DNA of 21,245 nt. Source: Alphaproteobacteria bacterium UBA2903. Its GTDB lineage: Bacteria; Pseudomonadota; Alphaproteobacteria; CAAGCB01; CAG-977. Positions 6,196 through 13,749 of the stretch are shown one piece after another. Made by a program: the position numbers and the translations under genes. The notes beneath the pieces are model-generated. The model worked only from the letters and a program-made list of their open reading frames with translations, did no database searches and was not told where the DNA came from. Every line of letters begins with the position of its first letter. Position 1 is the first letter of the stretch. The DNA is taken from contig DEDN01000009.1 of NCBI GenBank assembly GCA_002349565.1, positions 47,939-69,183 on the forward strand, written 5' to 3'.

Positions 6196-6225
6196 GTTCG
6201 AAATTTATTTTACGGAGCCGATATT

Positions 6226-7167
6226 ATGGAACTGACCGCAGACCAACAGATCGAAATCGACGATTTGACCGCCCAGTCTTTTCAGACAAAGCGTCCCACC
6301 GTTCCCGCGCTGGAGGATATTCTTTACAAACCTTTTCCCGTTTTGAATCACGGATTCGTCCGCGTCGTCGACTATATGGGCGACGATTCGGCGATTGTGC
6401 AGGCGGCGCGCGTGTCCTACGGGCGCGGGACGAAACAGACGTCGCAGGACAAGGGCTTGATCAACTATCTGATGCGGCACCGCCACACGTCGCCGTTTGA
6501 AATGTGCGAAATCAAACTGCATGTCAAGCTGCCGATTTTCGTCGCCCGCCACTGGGTTCGTCACCGCACCGCCAGCATTAACGAGTATTCGGCGCGCTAT
6601 TCCATTCTGGACCGCGAATTCTATTTTCCGAAGTTTGAGGACATGGCGGCGCAATCGACCGAAAACCACCAAGGGCGCGGCGCGGTTCTGTCCATGGACG
6701 AAGCGCAGAAAGTTTTCGACATTTTGAAAACCGACGCTTTGAAGTGCTATGACGATTACGAATACATGCTGAACGAAAATCCCGACGGCACGCGCAAGGA
6801 CGAAAACCGTTTGGGCTTGGCGCGCGAACTGGCGCGCATGAATCTGCCCGTCAGCGTTTATACGCAATGGTATTGGAAAACGGATTTGCACAACTTGTTC
6901 CATTTCTTGGGCTTGCGCGCCGAATCGCACGCGCAGAAGGAAATCCGCGACTACGCCAACGTGATTTTGGACATCTGCCGCAAATGGGTGCCTTTGGCGA
7001 CCGAAGCGTTCGAAGAACACGCTTTGGGCGGAACGCATCTGTCCAAAACGGGATTGGACGTTGTGCGCCGCATGCTTTCGGGCGAAAAAGTAACGCGCGA
7101 AAACAGCGGGCTGATGAAAGGCGAATGGAACGAACTGAAAGCCGTTTTGGGCATTAAGGAAGACTGA
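6226..7167 (+). CDS. thyX: FAD-dependent thymidylate synthase ThyX
   Basis: This 313-residue protein carries the ThyX signature RHR-(3)-N-E-(3)-R-Y as RHRTASINEYSARY (residues 112-125). Flanking segments RHTSPFE (86-92) and a C-terminal QWYWKTDLHNLFHFL with the downstream RAE also fit. It makes dTMP from dUMP with methylenetetrahydrofolate, using FAD and NADPH; the product folate is tetrahydrofolate, unlike with ThyA. The ATG at 6226 has GGAG 8 nt upstream. It is the first gene of a tight operon, with hflK starting two bases after its stop. Length is in the upper range for the family and matches alphaproteobacterial ThyX. Confidence 0.96.
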   Translation: MELTADQQIEIDDLTAQSFQTKRPTVPALEDILYKPFPVLNHGFVRVVDYMGDDSAIVQAARVSYGRGTKQTSQDKGLINYLMRHRHTSPFEMCEIKLHVKLPIFVARHWVRHRTASINEYSARYSILDREFYFPKFEDMAAQSTENHQGRGAVLSMDEAQKVFDILKTDALKCYDDYEYMLNENPDGTRKDENRLGLARELARMNLPVSVYTQWYWKTDLHNLFHFLGLRAESHAQKEIRDYANVILDICRKWVPLATEAFEEHALGGTHLSKTGLDVVRRMLSGEKVTRENSGLMKGEWNELKAVLGIKED

Positions 7168-7169
7168 AG

Positions 7170-8258
7170 ATGAACGATAACAACAATCCGTGGGGCGACA
7201 ATTCCGACGACCGCAATCCGTGGGGCGGCAACCGCCAGTCCGCGGACGAAATCGAATTTTTGCTGAAAAAAAGTCAGGACAAAGTCCGCAAGATGATGAA
7301 CGGCGGTTCGAAAAAGCCGTCCAAGCCGAACTTTTGGCTGATTGGCGCGCTGTTGGCGGCGTTGTGGGGCTTGACGGGCTTTTATCAGGTTCAGCCGCAG
7401 GAACAAGGCGTCGTCATGCGCTTCGGCAAATACGCGTACACGACGACTTCGGGCTTGCATTATCACTTGCCGTATCCGATTGAAACGGTTTTGACGCCGA
7501 ACGTTTCGCGCGAAAACCGCATTGAAATCGGATTCCGGTCCGAAATGCCGCGCCGCAGACAAAACGGCGGGTATGTCGATGTGCGTTCCGAAAATATTGC
7601 TTTGACGGGCGACGAAAATATCGTCGAAGTCAACTTTACCGTGACGTGGAAGGTCAAAAACGCCAAGGACTTTTTGTTCAACATCCGCGATCCCGAAGCG
7701 ACGATTCGCTTGGCGGCGGAAAGCGCGATGCGCGACGCCATCGGTGTAACCCCGATTATGGAAATCATTGCCGACGACCGCAAGGGCGTGCAGGAACGTG
7801 CGGAAAAAACGCTTCAGCGGCTGCTGGACGAATACAAGGCGGGCGTGGCTGTTACTTCCGTTCAGCTGACGAAAGCGGACGCCCCCGCGCAGGTTATCGA
7901 CGCGTTCAACGACGTTCAGCGCGCAAAAGCCGACAAGGAACGCTTGAGCAACGAAGCCGAGGCTTACCGCAACGACATTCTGCCCCGCGCGCACGGCGAA
8001 GCGTCGCGCATCATCAATGCCGCCGAAGCGTACAAATCCCGCGTCGTCGATACGGCAACGGGCGAAGCGTCGCGCTTCAACGCCGTTTTGGATGAATATC
8101 TGGCGGCGAAAGAGGTCGTTGCCCGCCGTTTGTATCTGGAAACGATGGAATCGGTGTACGGGACGGTCGACAAGGTTGTGATGGACGGCAAAAACGGCGT
8201 CGTGCCGTATCTGCCTTTGAACGAACTGACCAAAAAGAAAGCGGGAGAATCCAAATGA
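7170..8258 (+). CDS. hflK: FtsH protease modulator HflK
   Basis: This 362-residue SPFH/band-7 protein has the HflK hallmarks: an N-terminal Gly/Asn-rich tail with two NPWG repeats (6-9 and 16-19), one membrane helix at about 54-72, then the band-7 domain opening with VQPQEQGVVMRFGKY. A coiled-coil rich in Ala, Glu and Arg occupies roughly residues 245-330. It assembles with HflC into a large periplasm-facing cage around FtsH and limits degradation of membrane substrates. Its ATG lies two bases after the thyX stop, and its own stop overlaps the hflC start (ATGA), so the three are co-translated. Confidence 0.95.
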   Translation: MNDNNNPWGDNSDDRNPWGGNRQSADEIEFLLKKSQDKVRKMMNGGSKKPSKPNFWLIGALLAALWGLTGFYQVQPQEQGVVMRFGKYAYTTTSGLHYHLPYPIETVLTPNVSRENRIEIGFRSEMPRRRQNGGYVDVRSENIALTGDENIVEVNFTVTWKVKNAKDFLFNIRDPEATIRLAAESAMRDAIGVTPIMEIIADDRKGVQERAEKTLQRLLDEYKAGVAVTSVQLTKADAPAQVIDAFNDVQRAKADKERLSNEAEAYRNDILPRAHGEASRIINAAEAYKSRVVDTATGEASRFNAVLDEYLAAKEVVARRLYLETMESVYGTVDKVVMDGKNGVVPYLPLNELTKKKAGESK

Positions 8259-9133
8259 AACCGGAAAAGAAAATCGGATTGTTCGTGATTTTGGGAATTT
8301 TTTTGGTTTCCCTGCTGGATTCGCTGTTTATCGTGCCGCAGACGGGGCAGGCGATTGTGATTCAGTTCGGCGACCCGAAACGCGTCGTCCAAGAACCGGG
8401 ACTGCACGTCAAAGTGCCGTTCATCCAGCGTTTGGTGATGTACGACAACCGTTTGCTCAGCCTTGATCCGCCCGCCAAGGAAGTGTTGCTGGCGGACAAA
8501 AAGCGCATTGTCGTCGATACGCTGTTGCGCTTTAAAATCGTCAATCCGCTGCTGTTTTACCAAGCTTTGCAGACTGAGGAAATGGCTCATTCCCGCTTGA
8601 GCGACGCGAGCGTTTCGTCTTTGCGCGACGTGCTGGGGAAACACGATATGAAAACGGTTTTGTCGCCGCGGCGCACGGAAATCATGGCGCAAATTCGCGA
8701 CGAAGTGGACGTCAAAGCCAAAGCGTTCGGCGTGCAGGTCATTGACTTGCGCATCCGCCGCGCCGATTTGCCCGACGAAACGTCGCAGGCGGTCTACGCG
8801 CGCATGCGTTCCGAACGCGAACGCGAAGCCAAGGAATTCCGCGCGCAAGGTCAGCAGATGAACCAGAAAATCAAAGCCGAAGCCGATCGCGACCGCGTTA
8901 AAATCTTGGCGGAAGCGCAGAAAAAAGCCCAAATCATTCAAGGGCAGGGCGACAAGCAGGCGGCGCATATCTGGGCGAAAGCGTCCGCGCGCGACAAGGA
9001 CTTTTACGCTTTTTACCGTTCGCTGGAAGCGTACAAAAATTCGATGACGGACGGCAAAACGGCAATGGTTCTGTCGCCCGATTCCGAATTTTTCAAATTC
9101 TTCAAAGCCTTGCCCGCGGGCGTGAGAAAATAA
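8255..9133 (+). CDS. hflC: FtsH protease modulator HflC
   Basis: The protein is 292 residues, the usual HflC length. Residues 7-26 form the single membrane helix (LFVILGIFLVSLLDSLFIV). The SPFH domain follows, opening VPQTGQAIVIQFGDPKRV and including DKKRIVVDTLLRFKI, with RIRRADLPDE near the end. A long charged helix (SEREREAKEFRAQGQQ onward) builds the cage wall with HflK. Start overlaps the hflK stop by 4 nt. It forms the HflKC complex with the upstream product on the periplasmic face of the inner membrane. Confidence 0.95.
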   Translation: MKPEKKIGLFVILGIFLVSLLDSLFIVPQTGQAIVIQFGDPKRVVQEPGLHVKVPFIQRLVMYDNRLLSLDPPAKEVLLADKKRIVVDTLLRFKIVNPLLFYQALQTEEMAHSRLSDASVSSLRDVLGKHDMKTVLSPRRTEIMAQIRDEVDVKAKAFGVQVIDLRIRRADLPDETSQAVYARMRSEREREAKEFRAQGQQMNQKIKAEADRDRVKILAEAQKKAQIIQGQGDKQAAHIWAKASARDKDFYAFYRSLEAYKNSMTDGKTAMVLSPDSEFFKFFKALPAGVRK

Positions 9134-9136
9134 GCC

Positions 9137-9322
9137 ATGCGGGATTTGGCGCAGGCGTTCGCTTTGGTGTTCGTGATGGAGGGGCTGTTTTACGCCCTTG
9201 CGCCCGAAAAAGCGCAAGCCATGATGCGCGAACTGGCGGATTTGACACCCGACGCTTTGCGCAAAGCGGGGCTGGTCGTTGCCGCAATCGGCGTGGTTTG
9301 GATTGTTATGATAAGGAGGTAA
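9137..9322 (+). CDS. DUF2065 small inner-membrane protein
   Basis: The 61-residue protein has two hydrophobic segments (about 6-22 and 45-59) separated by a short loop rich in Ala, Leu and charged residues, with a Met-Ile-Arg-Arg end. This is the DUF2065 pattern, and DUF2065 genes are often found between hflC and a trypsin-like protease gene, as here. The ATG is 3 nt after the hflC stop. Its last codons (AGG AGG TAA) are also the ribosome-binding site for the next gene. Function is unknown; an accessory role to HflKC is inferred from position only. Confidence 0.85.
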   Translation: MRDLAQAFALVFVMEGLFYALAPEKAQAMMRELADLTPDALRKAGLVVAAIGVVWIVMIRR

Positions 9323-9326
9323 CCCC

Positions 9327-10712
9327 TTGCGTTTGCTGATGTTTTTGGGATTGATGCTGGCAAGCGTTTCCGCGAACGCAGAACCCGTTTCCTATGCCGA
9401 CACGGTTGAAAAGCTGTTGCCGTCCGTTGTCAGCGTGTCCGCCGTTAAAGCCGACGGGGAAACGCCCGATATGGTCAAAGCTTTGCGCGGGTCGCCGTTT
9501 GAACAATTCTTTAACGAACACTACCGCGACGGCAGCTTTGATGCGCAAAAATCGATTTTGCTGGGATCGGGCTTTGTGTATGACGACAAAGGACACATCT
9601 TGACCAGCGCGCATGTCGTCGAAGCTTTGGATAACGTGCGGGTAACGCTGAACGACGGTTCCGTCATTTCCGCCAAAGTCGCGGGCAGGGATGCCAAAAC
9701 GGACATCGCTTTGCTGAAAGCCGACAACCCGCAGGACTTGAAGCCCGTTAAAATCGGGGATTCCGACAAGGTGCGCATCGGGGATGCGGTGCTGGCTATC
9801 GGCAATCCGTTCGGGCTGGGCAATACGGTTACATCGGGCATTGTGTCCGCGCGTTCCCGCGACATCCAAGTCGGACCCTACGACGACTTTATTCAGACCG
9901 ACGCGGCGATTAACCGCGGCAATTCGGGCGGACCTTTGTTTAATGTCAAAGGCGAGCTTGTCGGTGTGAACACGGCGATTTTTTCCCCGTCGGGCGGCAG
10001 TGTCGGCATTGCTTTCGCCGCACCGTCGAAAATGGTCAAGGCGATTGCCGATTCTTTAATCAAGGACGGAGCCGTGCGCCGCGGACGGCTGGGGCTGAAA
10101 GTGCAAAGCGTGTCCCCCGAACTGGCGAAAACGCTGAAATTGCCCAAAGCGTACGGGGCTTATGTGTCCGAAGTCGAAAATCCGAAAACAACGGTGAAAA
10201 AAGGGGATGTCGTTGTTTCCTTTAACGGACGCGAAGTGCCGTCCATGCGCGATTTGCCGAAAATGGCGGCATTTGCCCCCGTCGGCAGTACGGCGCGGTT
10301 GGGGATTGTCCGAAACGGGCAGAAATTGACGGCGCCGATTGTGATGATGGAGCTGAAAGACGCGCCAAAACCCGTACGCCTTGCCGAAACGGAAGACAGC
10401 TTTCCCATTCCTTTGCTGGGCGTGGCGGGAACGGAGCTGACGCCAGAAATCCGCCAAAAGAACGGAATTTCAAAGTCGGTGTCCGGCATTTTGGTGACAA
10501 AAGTCGCTCCGCAGTCCGATGCCGCGCACAAAGGAATCAAGGCAGGGGATGTGATTGTCGAGCTGGATAAAAAGCCTGTCAAATCCGCCGACGCGGTGGC
10601 TCAATGGGCGGCGGAAACGGCGGAAATGGGGCTGGACACGGTTTTTGTGCTGATTGACAGGGGCGGAGAACGGTTCTTTGTCGTTGTCAAATTCACCGCG
10701 GCGGAGGACTGA
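9327..10712 (+). CDS. Periplasmic serine protease, DegP/DegQ (HtrA) family
   Basis: This 461-residue precursor has a signal peptide cut after ASVSANA (residue 18). The trypsin-like domain carries the triad His96 (TSAHVV), Asp126 (KTDIALL) and Ser200 (GNSGGPL). Two PDZ domains follow, about residues 255-345 and 365-455, the second with GIKAGDVIVELDKKPV. It degrades or refolds damaged envelope proteins in the periplasm. The start is a TTG at 9327, chosen because a perfect AAGGAGGT ends 6 nt before it; the first ATG, four codons later, is less well placed. It follows hflKC-DUF2065 in one operon, an envelope quality-control cluster. DegP and DegQ cannot be told apart here. Confidence 0.95.
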   Translation: MRLLMFLGLMLASVSANAEPVSYADTVEKLLPSVVSVSAVKADGETPDMVKALRGSPFEQFFNEHYRDGSFDAQKSILLGSGFVYDDKGHILTSAHVVEALDNVRVTLNDGSVISAKVAGRDAKTDIALLKADNPQDLKPVKIGDSDKVRIGDAVLAIGNPFGLGNTVTSGIVSARSRDIQVGPYDDFIQTDAAINRGNSGGPLFNVKGELVGVNTAIFSPSGGSVGIAFAAPSKMVKAIADSLIKDGAVRRGRLGLKVQSVSPELAKTLKLPKAYGAYVSEVENPKTTVKKGDVVVSFNGREVPSMRDLPKMAAFAPVGSTARLGIVRNGQKLTAPIVMMELKDAPKPVRLAETEDSFPIPLLGVAGTELTPEIRQKNGISKSVSGILVTKVAPQSDAAHKGIKAGDVIVELDKKPVKSADAVAQWAAETAEMGLDTVFVLIDRGGERFFVVVKFTAAED

Positions 10713-11179
10713 TGCGCGTCGATTTTTACCATCTGCAAACGACGACTTTGGATAAAGTGGCACCCGTGCTTGCCGAGCGCGTGGTTGGGACGGGAAAGCG
10801 TTTGCTGATAAAAACGATAGCGGAGCGGGCGGCGTTTTTGGATTCGCTGTTGTGGACGTACCGCGCCGATTCGTGGCTGCCTCACGGCGTTGCGGGCGAA
10901 GGGTTTGAAAACGAACAGCCGATTTTGATTGCCGCGGACGACGGGAATGCGAACAACGCGCAAACGGTCATACTGACCGACGGCGGAACGGTTGACGAAA
11001 TCAAGGGATTCGAGCGTTGTCTGAATATCTTTGACGGCAACAGCGACGAAGCGGTCGCGGCGGCGCGCCTGTTTTGGAAAGCCGTCGTCGCGGCGGGATT
11101 CGAAGCGTACTATTGGGCGCAGAACGCCGCGGGAAAATGGGAAATGAAAGCGTCCAAGCTGCCCAAATCCCCGCAATAA
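10712..11179 (+). CDS. holC: DNA polymerase III chi subunit HolC
   Basis: The protein is 155 residues, typical for HolC. It begins MRVDFYHLQTTTLDKVAPVL, with the family's beta strand and helix, followed by KRLLIKTIAERAAFLDSLLW and the DSWLPHG motif. It continues QPILIAADDGNANNAQTVIL. Chi links the clamp loader (with psi) to single-stranded DNA-binding protein at the replication fork. The ATG overlaps the TGA of the protease gene by one base (TGATG), so it is translationally coupled as the last gene of the thyX operon. No clear terminator follows. Confidence 0.93.
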   Translation: MRVDFYHLQTTTLDKVAPVLAERVVGTGKRLLIKTIAERAAFLDSLLWTYRADSWLPHGVAGEGFENEQPILIAADDGNANNAQTVILTDGGTVDEIKGFERCLNIFDGNSDEAVAAARLFWKAVVAAGFEAYYWAQNAAGKWEMKASKLPKSPQ

Positions 11180-11210
11180 CCGGTAAGTCCGTCAAAGCGA
11201 TAAAGAAAAG

Positions 11211-11239
11211 TGGATTTTTAAGCTTTTCGGGTGTATAAT
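11211..11239 (+). promoter_or_regulatory. Promoter of the antitoxin-Fic operon
   Basis: A perfect -10 TATAAT (11234-11239) lies 17 nt after a weak -35 TGGATT (11211-11216). The -10 is about 30 nt before the antitoxin ATG. Confidence 0.6.
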
Positions 11240-11269
11240 GACACGTCTTTTGAAGCGAAAGGATTTTCA

Positions 11270-11473
11270 ATGGTCAAACATTACACCGTTTCCAAAACAA
11301 CGCGGGTTCAACGCGAAAAAATCGCCAACGACGCTTTGGGGCTGTCCATGTTGGACGCGCCCGAACCCACCACGGAAACGCAAAGTCTTGTTCGCCGCTA
11401 TGTCGAAGGACACATGGAAATCGCCGATGTTTTGACGGCGACGCTGAACCGTTATCGGAAACGCGCGTCTTGA
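11270..11473 (+). CDS. VbhA-like antitoxin of a Fic toxin
   Basis: The 67-residue protein starts MVKHYTVSKTTRVQREKI. Residues about 17-65 align without gaps to the antitoxin VbhA family (REKIANDALGLSMLDAPEP, then LVRRYVEGHMEIADVLTATL). It is expected to bind the Fic protein encoded next and block its ATP site. The VbhA inhibitory motif (S/T)xxxE(G/N) is here LSMLDA, so Ser, Glu and Gly are all replaced. An upstream GTG at 11231 is in frame, but the ATG at 11270 has AAAGGA 7 nt before it. Its stop overlaps the Fic start by 4 nt, an order and spacing typical of toxin-antitoxin pairs. Confidence 0.8.
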   Translation: MVKHYTVSKTTRVQREKIANDALGLSMLDAPEPTTETQSLVRRYVEGHMEIADVLTATLNRYRKRAS

Positions 11474-12084
11474 GTTCTGACGACCCTTATCTGTTCGACG
11501 ACGTGCCCGTTCTGCGCAATTTGCTGAACATCAGGGACGAAGACGAACTGCAAAAGGCGGAATGCGACATCACTTACATCAAGCTGCTGGATATAGACAA
11601 GCTGGCTTATCGGGCGCGGTTTGATTTGCGGTATCTGCAAAAACTGCATGCTTACATTTTCGGCGATTTGTACGATTGGGCGGGAAGCTTGCGAACCGTT
11701 CCCCTTGTCAAGGGCGAGGAAGTTCTGGGCGGCGACACGGTGCGCTACGATGCGCCCGAAAACATTGCGCGGGACGTGGAGGAAATCACGGCCCAACTGC
11801 GGCGAACGCCTTGGAAAAACGCGAGCATTGACGAAACGGCGGAGCTGTTCGCCCATGAAATCGCCGCGCTGTGGCAGGCTCATCCGTTCCGCGAAGGCAA
11901 CACCCGAACCGTTATCACTTTTGCCACTCAATTTGCCGCAAAGCACAATTTTCCGATGGACAAACAGCTGCTGAAAGACAGCGCGGACTATGTGCGCCGC
12001 GCTTTGGTCAAAGCGTCGGACGGCAAATATTCGGATTATTCCTACTTGGAAAAAATCTTTACGGACGCGATTAGCCGCGGATAG
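11470..12084 (+). CDS. Fic-family toxin (nucleotidyltransferase fold)
   Basis: The 204-residue protein has a Fic core with the flap region LRTVPLVKGEEVLGG (74-88) and the active-site motif HPFREGNTRTVI (138-149). His138 is the general base and Glu142 binds magnesium. The second motif Arg (position 12 of HxFx(D/E)GNxRxxR) is Ile149, as in many GNTR-type Fic proteins. Fic proteins transfer AMP or other phosphate-containing groups to target proteins; the donor here is not predictable. The start is TTG at 11470 within TTGA, overlapping the antitoxin stop, with no other start nearby. The 3' end overlaps the convergent DUF6476 gene by 14 nt. Base composition matches the core genes, so it is not recently acquired. 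Confidence 0.92.
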   Translation: MSSDDPYLFDDVPVLRNLLNIRDEDELQKAECDITYIKLLDIDKLAYRARFDLRYLQKLHAYIFGDLYDWAGSLRTVPLVKGEEVLGGDTVRYDAPENIARDVEEITAQLRRTPWKNASIDETAELFAHEIAALWQAHPFREGNTRTVITFATQFAAKHNFPMDKQLLKDSADYVRRALVKASDGKYSDYSYLEKIFTDAISRG

Positions 12085-12418
12085 CAATCCAATACAGCAC
12101 CGCTTTGTTCGCCGCGTCGATAACGGCGATTTTGTCGCCCGCGAACGGGTCGGACACGCTGACGCAAATCAGATTTTCCCCGCACGAAGCAACCGACTTT
12201 AAAACGGCATCCTTGCTTTGATTTAAACGGATGTCCGAATCGGCGGCAAGCGGAACGGCGGGCGCGGTTTGAGCAACGGCGGCGGGCTTTTTGGCGCGGG
12301 GAATCAGCTTGGGCGTTGTTTTGTAATTGACCAAAGCGTAGACGATTCCGCCCAAAGCCAGAAAAATCAACAGCGTTAAAACGGAAATCAGCCCTTTTAA
12401 AAACAAAATCTTGTTCAT
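12071..12418 (-). CDS. DUF6476-type single-pass membrane protein
   Basis: The 115-residue protein has a short N-terminus (MNKILFLKG), one membrane helix at about 10-31 (ISVLTLLIFLALGGIVYALV), a basic, Pro/Ala-rich linker and a C-terminal domain with paired cysteines Cys79 and Cys85 (SCGENLICVSVSD), then GDKIAVIDAANKAVLYW. This layout resembles the small DUF6476 proteins of alphaproteobacteria. The frame continues upstream to 13048, but that part is antisense to rluD; the ATG at 12418 is the real start. It diverges from rluD across 30 bp and converges on fic with a 14-nt overlap. Function is unknown; the Cys pair may form a periplasmic disulfide. Confidence 0.75.
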   Translation of the reverse strand: MNKILFLKGLISVLTLLIFLALGGIVYALVNYKTTPKLIPRAKKPAAVAQTAPAVPLAADSDIRLNQSKDAVLKSVASCGENLICVSVSDPFAGDKIAVIDAANKAVLYWIAIRG

Positions 12419-12435
12419 TCTTGCCCCCGATGTGG

Positions 12436-12443
12436 TAAAACTG
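12436..12443 (+). promoter_or_regulatory. Candidate -10 of rluD, probably leaderless
   Basis: TAAAACTG lies so that transcription 7 nt after the hexamer AAAACT would start on the A of the rluD ATG (12449). There is no ribosome-binding site before that ATG, which fits a leaderless message. The -35 is unclear. Confidence 0.4.
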
Positions 12444-12448
12444 CTTTT

Positions 12449-13435
12449 ATGATTGAAGATTTTGACGACCAAAGCAACGAAAATTTGATTCAAACCGCTC
12501 CCGTTCCCTCGGACAAAGCGGGAAGCCGCGCCGATAAATGGCTGGCGGAAGCGACGGATTTGTCGCGCAGTCGCTTGGCGGCTTTGATAGAGCAGGGGTG
12601 CGTTTGCCAAAACGGCGTTCTTTTGACGGCGGCGGATAAAAAAACAGCGGCGGGCGACGTTTTTGAAATCGCCGTTCCCGCGCCCGCGCCCGCCGTTCCG
12701 CAAGCGCAGAACATCCCGCTGGATATTGTGTACGAAGACGCCGATATTCTGGTGCTGAACAAAGCGGCGGGAATGGTTGTTCATCCCGCGGCGGGCAATT
12801 ACGACGGCACGCTGGTCAACGCGCTGTTGGCGCATTGCAAAGACAGCTTGTCGGGTATCGGCGGGGTTGCGCGTCCGGGGATTGTGCATCGGCTGGACAA
12901 GGAAACCAGCGGGCTGTTGGTGATTGCCAAAAACGATTTGGCGCATCAAAAGCTGTCGGAACAATTCGCGGTGCACAGTTTGGAGCGGTGCTATCTGGCT
13001 TTGGTGTGGGGTGTGCCGAATCCGATGCAAGGCGTGATTGAAACCCAAATCGGGCGCAGTTCGGCGGACAGAAAGAAAATGGCGGTTTTAAAGTCGGGCG
13101 GCAAGCGCGCGGAAACGCATTACCGCGTGGTTGAAATTTTGGCGGGGGGGCTGTTGAGCTTGGTTGAATGTTCGCTGAAAACGGGGCGCACGCATCAGGT
13201 TCGCGTTCACATGACGTCAATCGGACACCCCTTAATCGGCGATAAAGTGTACGGTCGTCCGCCCAAAGGCGCGGCGCAGAACGAAGCGGTGTGCGCGGCG
13301 TATCTGTTCGACCGTCAGGCGCTTCATTCCTATAAAATGAGCTTTGTTCACCCGAAAACGAATCGGGAAATGCGTTTCGAGATTCCTTTGCCGCCCGATA
13401 TGCAGGCGGTTGTCGATTCGCTTCAAACGGTTTAA
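12449..13435 (+). CDS. rluD: 23S rRNA pseudouridine synthase RluD
   Basis: The 328-residue protein has an N-terminal S4 RNA-binding domain (about 24-72, SRADKWLAEATDLSRSRLAAL) and an RluA-type catalytic domain from about 90. The catalytic Asp150 is in GIVHRLDKETSGLL; GRTHQVRVHM and HPLIGDKVYG are further family motifs. In known members this enzyme makes pseudouridines 1911, 1915 and 1917 in helix 69 of 23S rRNA. No ribosome-binding site precedes the ATG. It is divergent from the DUF6476 gene, and a bidirectional terminator separates it from rpmJ. Confidence 0.9.
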   Translation: MIEDFDDQSNENLIQTAPVPSDKAGSRADKWLAEATDLSRSRLAALIEQGCVCQNGVLLTAADKKTAAGDVFEIAVPAPAPAVPQAQNIPLDIVYEDADILVLNKAAGMVVHPAAGNYDGTLVNALLAHCKDSLSGIGGVARPGIVHRLDKETSGLLVIAKNDLAHQKLSEQFAVHSLERCYLALVWGVPNPMQGVIETQIGRSSADRKKMAVLKSGGKRAETHYRVVEILAGGLLSLVECSLKTGRTHQVRVHMTSIGHPLIGDKVYGRPPKGAAQNEAVCAAYLFDRQALHSYKMSFVHPKTNREMRFEIPLPPDMQAVVDSLQTV

Positions 13436-13450
13436 AGTTGAAAAGTAACC

Positions 13451-13482
13451 AAAAAGCCCGCTTTGGATAAAGCGAGCTTTTT
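13451..13482. terminator. Bidirectional terminator between rluD and rpmJ
   Basis: AAAAAGCCCGCTTT and AAAGCGAGCTTTTT pair with a single C-A mismatch around GGAT. The stem ends in A5/T5 runs, so it works on both strands for the convergent genes. Confidence 0.85.
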
Positions 13483-13508
13483 AATTCTTCAAAACGAAGT
13501 CCGCGGTA

Positions 13509-13634
13509 TTAGCCCTGACGAGCCTTCATGCGCGGGTTCTTTTTGTTGATGATGTAAACGCGTCCTTTTCTGCGGACGATTTTGCAATCTTTGTCACGCA
13601 GCTTGGCGGACTTCAGGGAATTACGAACTTTCAT
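13509..13634 (-). CDS. rpmJ: 50S ribosomal protein L36
   Basis: This 41-residue, very basic protein reads MKVRNSLKSAKLRDKDCKIV, then RRKGRVYIINKKNPRMKARQ and a final Gly. It is the alphaproteobacterial form, without the complete four-ligand zinc site: only one Cys (Cys17) remains. It binds 23S rRNA in the large subunit. The gene is too short for many ORF callers. AAGGA precedes the ATG at 13634, and a strong promoter lies about 45 nt further upstream. Confidence 0.96.
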   Translation of the reverse strand: MKVRNSLKSAKLRDKDCKIVRRKGRVYIINKKNPRMKARQG

Positions 13635-13675
13635 AGCACAATCCTTAAAACTTAACGTTCTTCTAAAGAAGTTAG

Positions 13676-13707
13676 ATGACAATACAAAGAATGTCGGGTA
13701 TTGTCAA
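13676..13707. promoter_or_regulatory. Face-to-face overlapping promoters for rpmJ and the lipoprotein gene
   Basis: Minus strand (rpmJ): -35 TTGACA (13702-13707), 17 nt, -10 TATTGT (13679-13684). Plus strand (lipoprotein): -35 ATGACA (13676-13681), 17 nt, -10 TATTGT (13699-13704). The two share a perfect inverted repeat, GACAATAC (13678-13685) and GTATTGTC (13698-13705), so each -10 overlaps the other's -35. Confidence 0.65.
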
Positions 13708-13749
13708 TCCATAAAAGGCGATTCTTGTCGTCACAAAAGGAGTTTTTTT

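Noticed and set aside
7964..9217. 417-codon minus-strand frame opposite hflKC
   Set aside because: Shadow of hflK and hflC, whose identity and co-translation signals are clear.
12419..13048. N-terminal extension of the DUF6476 frame
   Set aside because: This part is antisense to rluD; the ATG at 12418 begins a normal membrane protein.
13582..13749. Upstream extension of the lipoprotein frame
   Set aside because: It overlaps rpmJ and its promoter; the lipoprotein signal and a good ribosome-binding site start at 13750.
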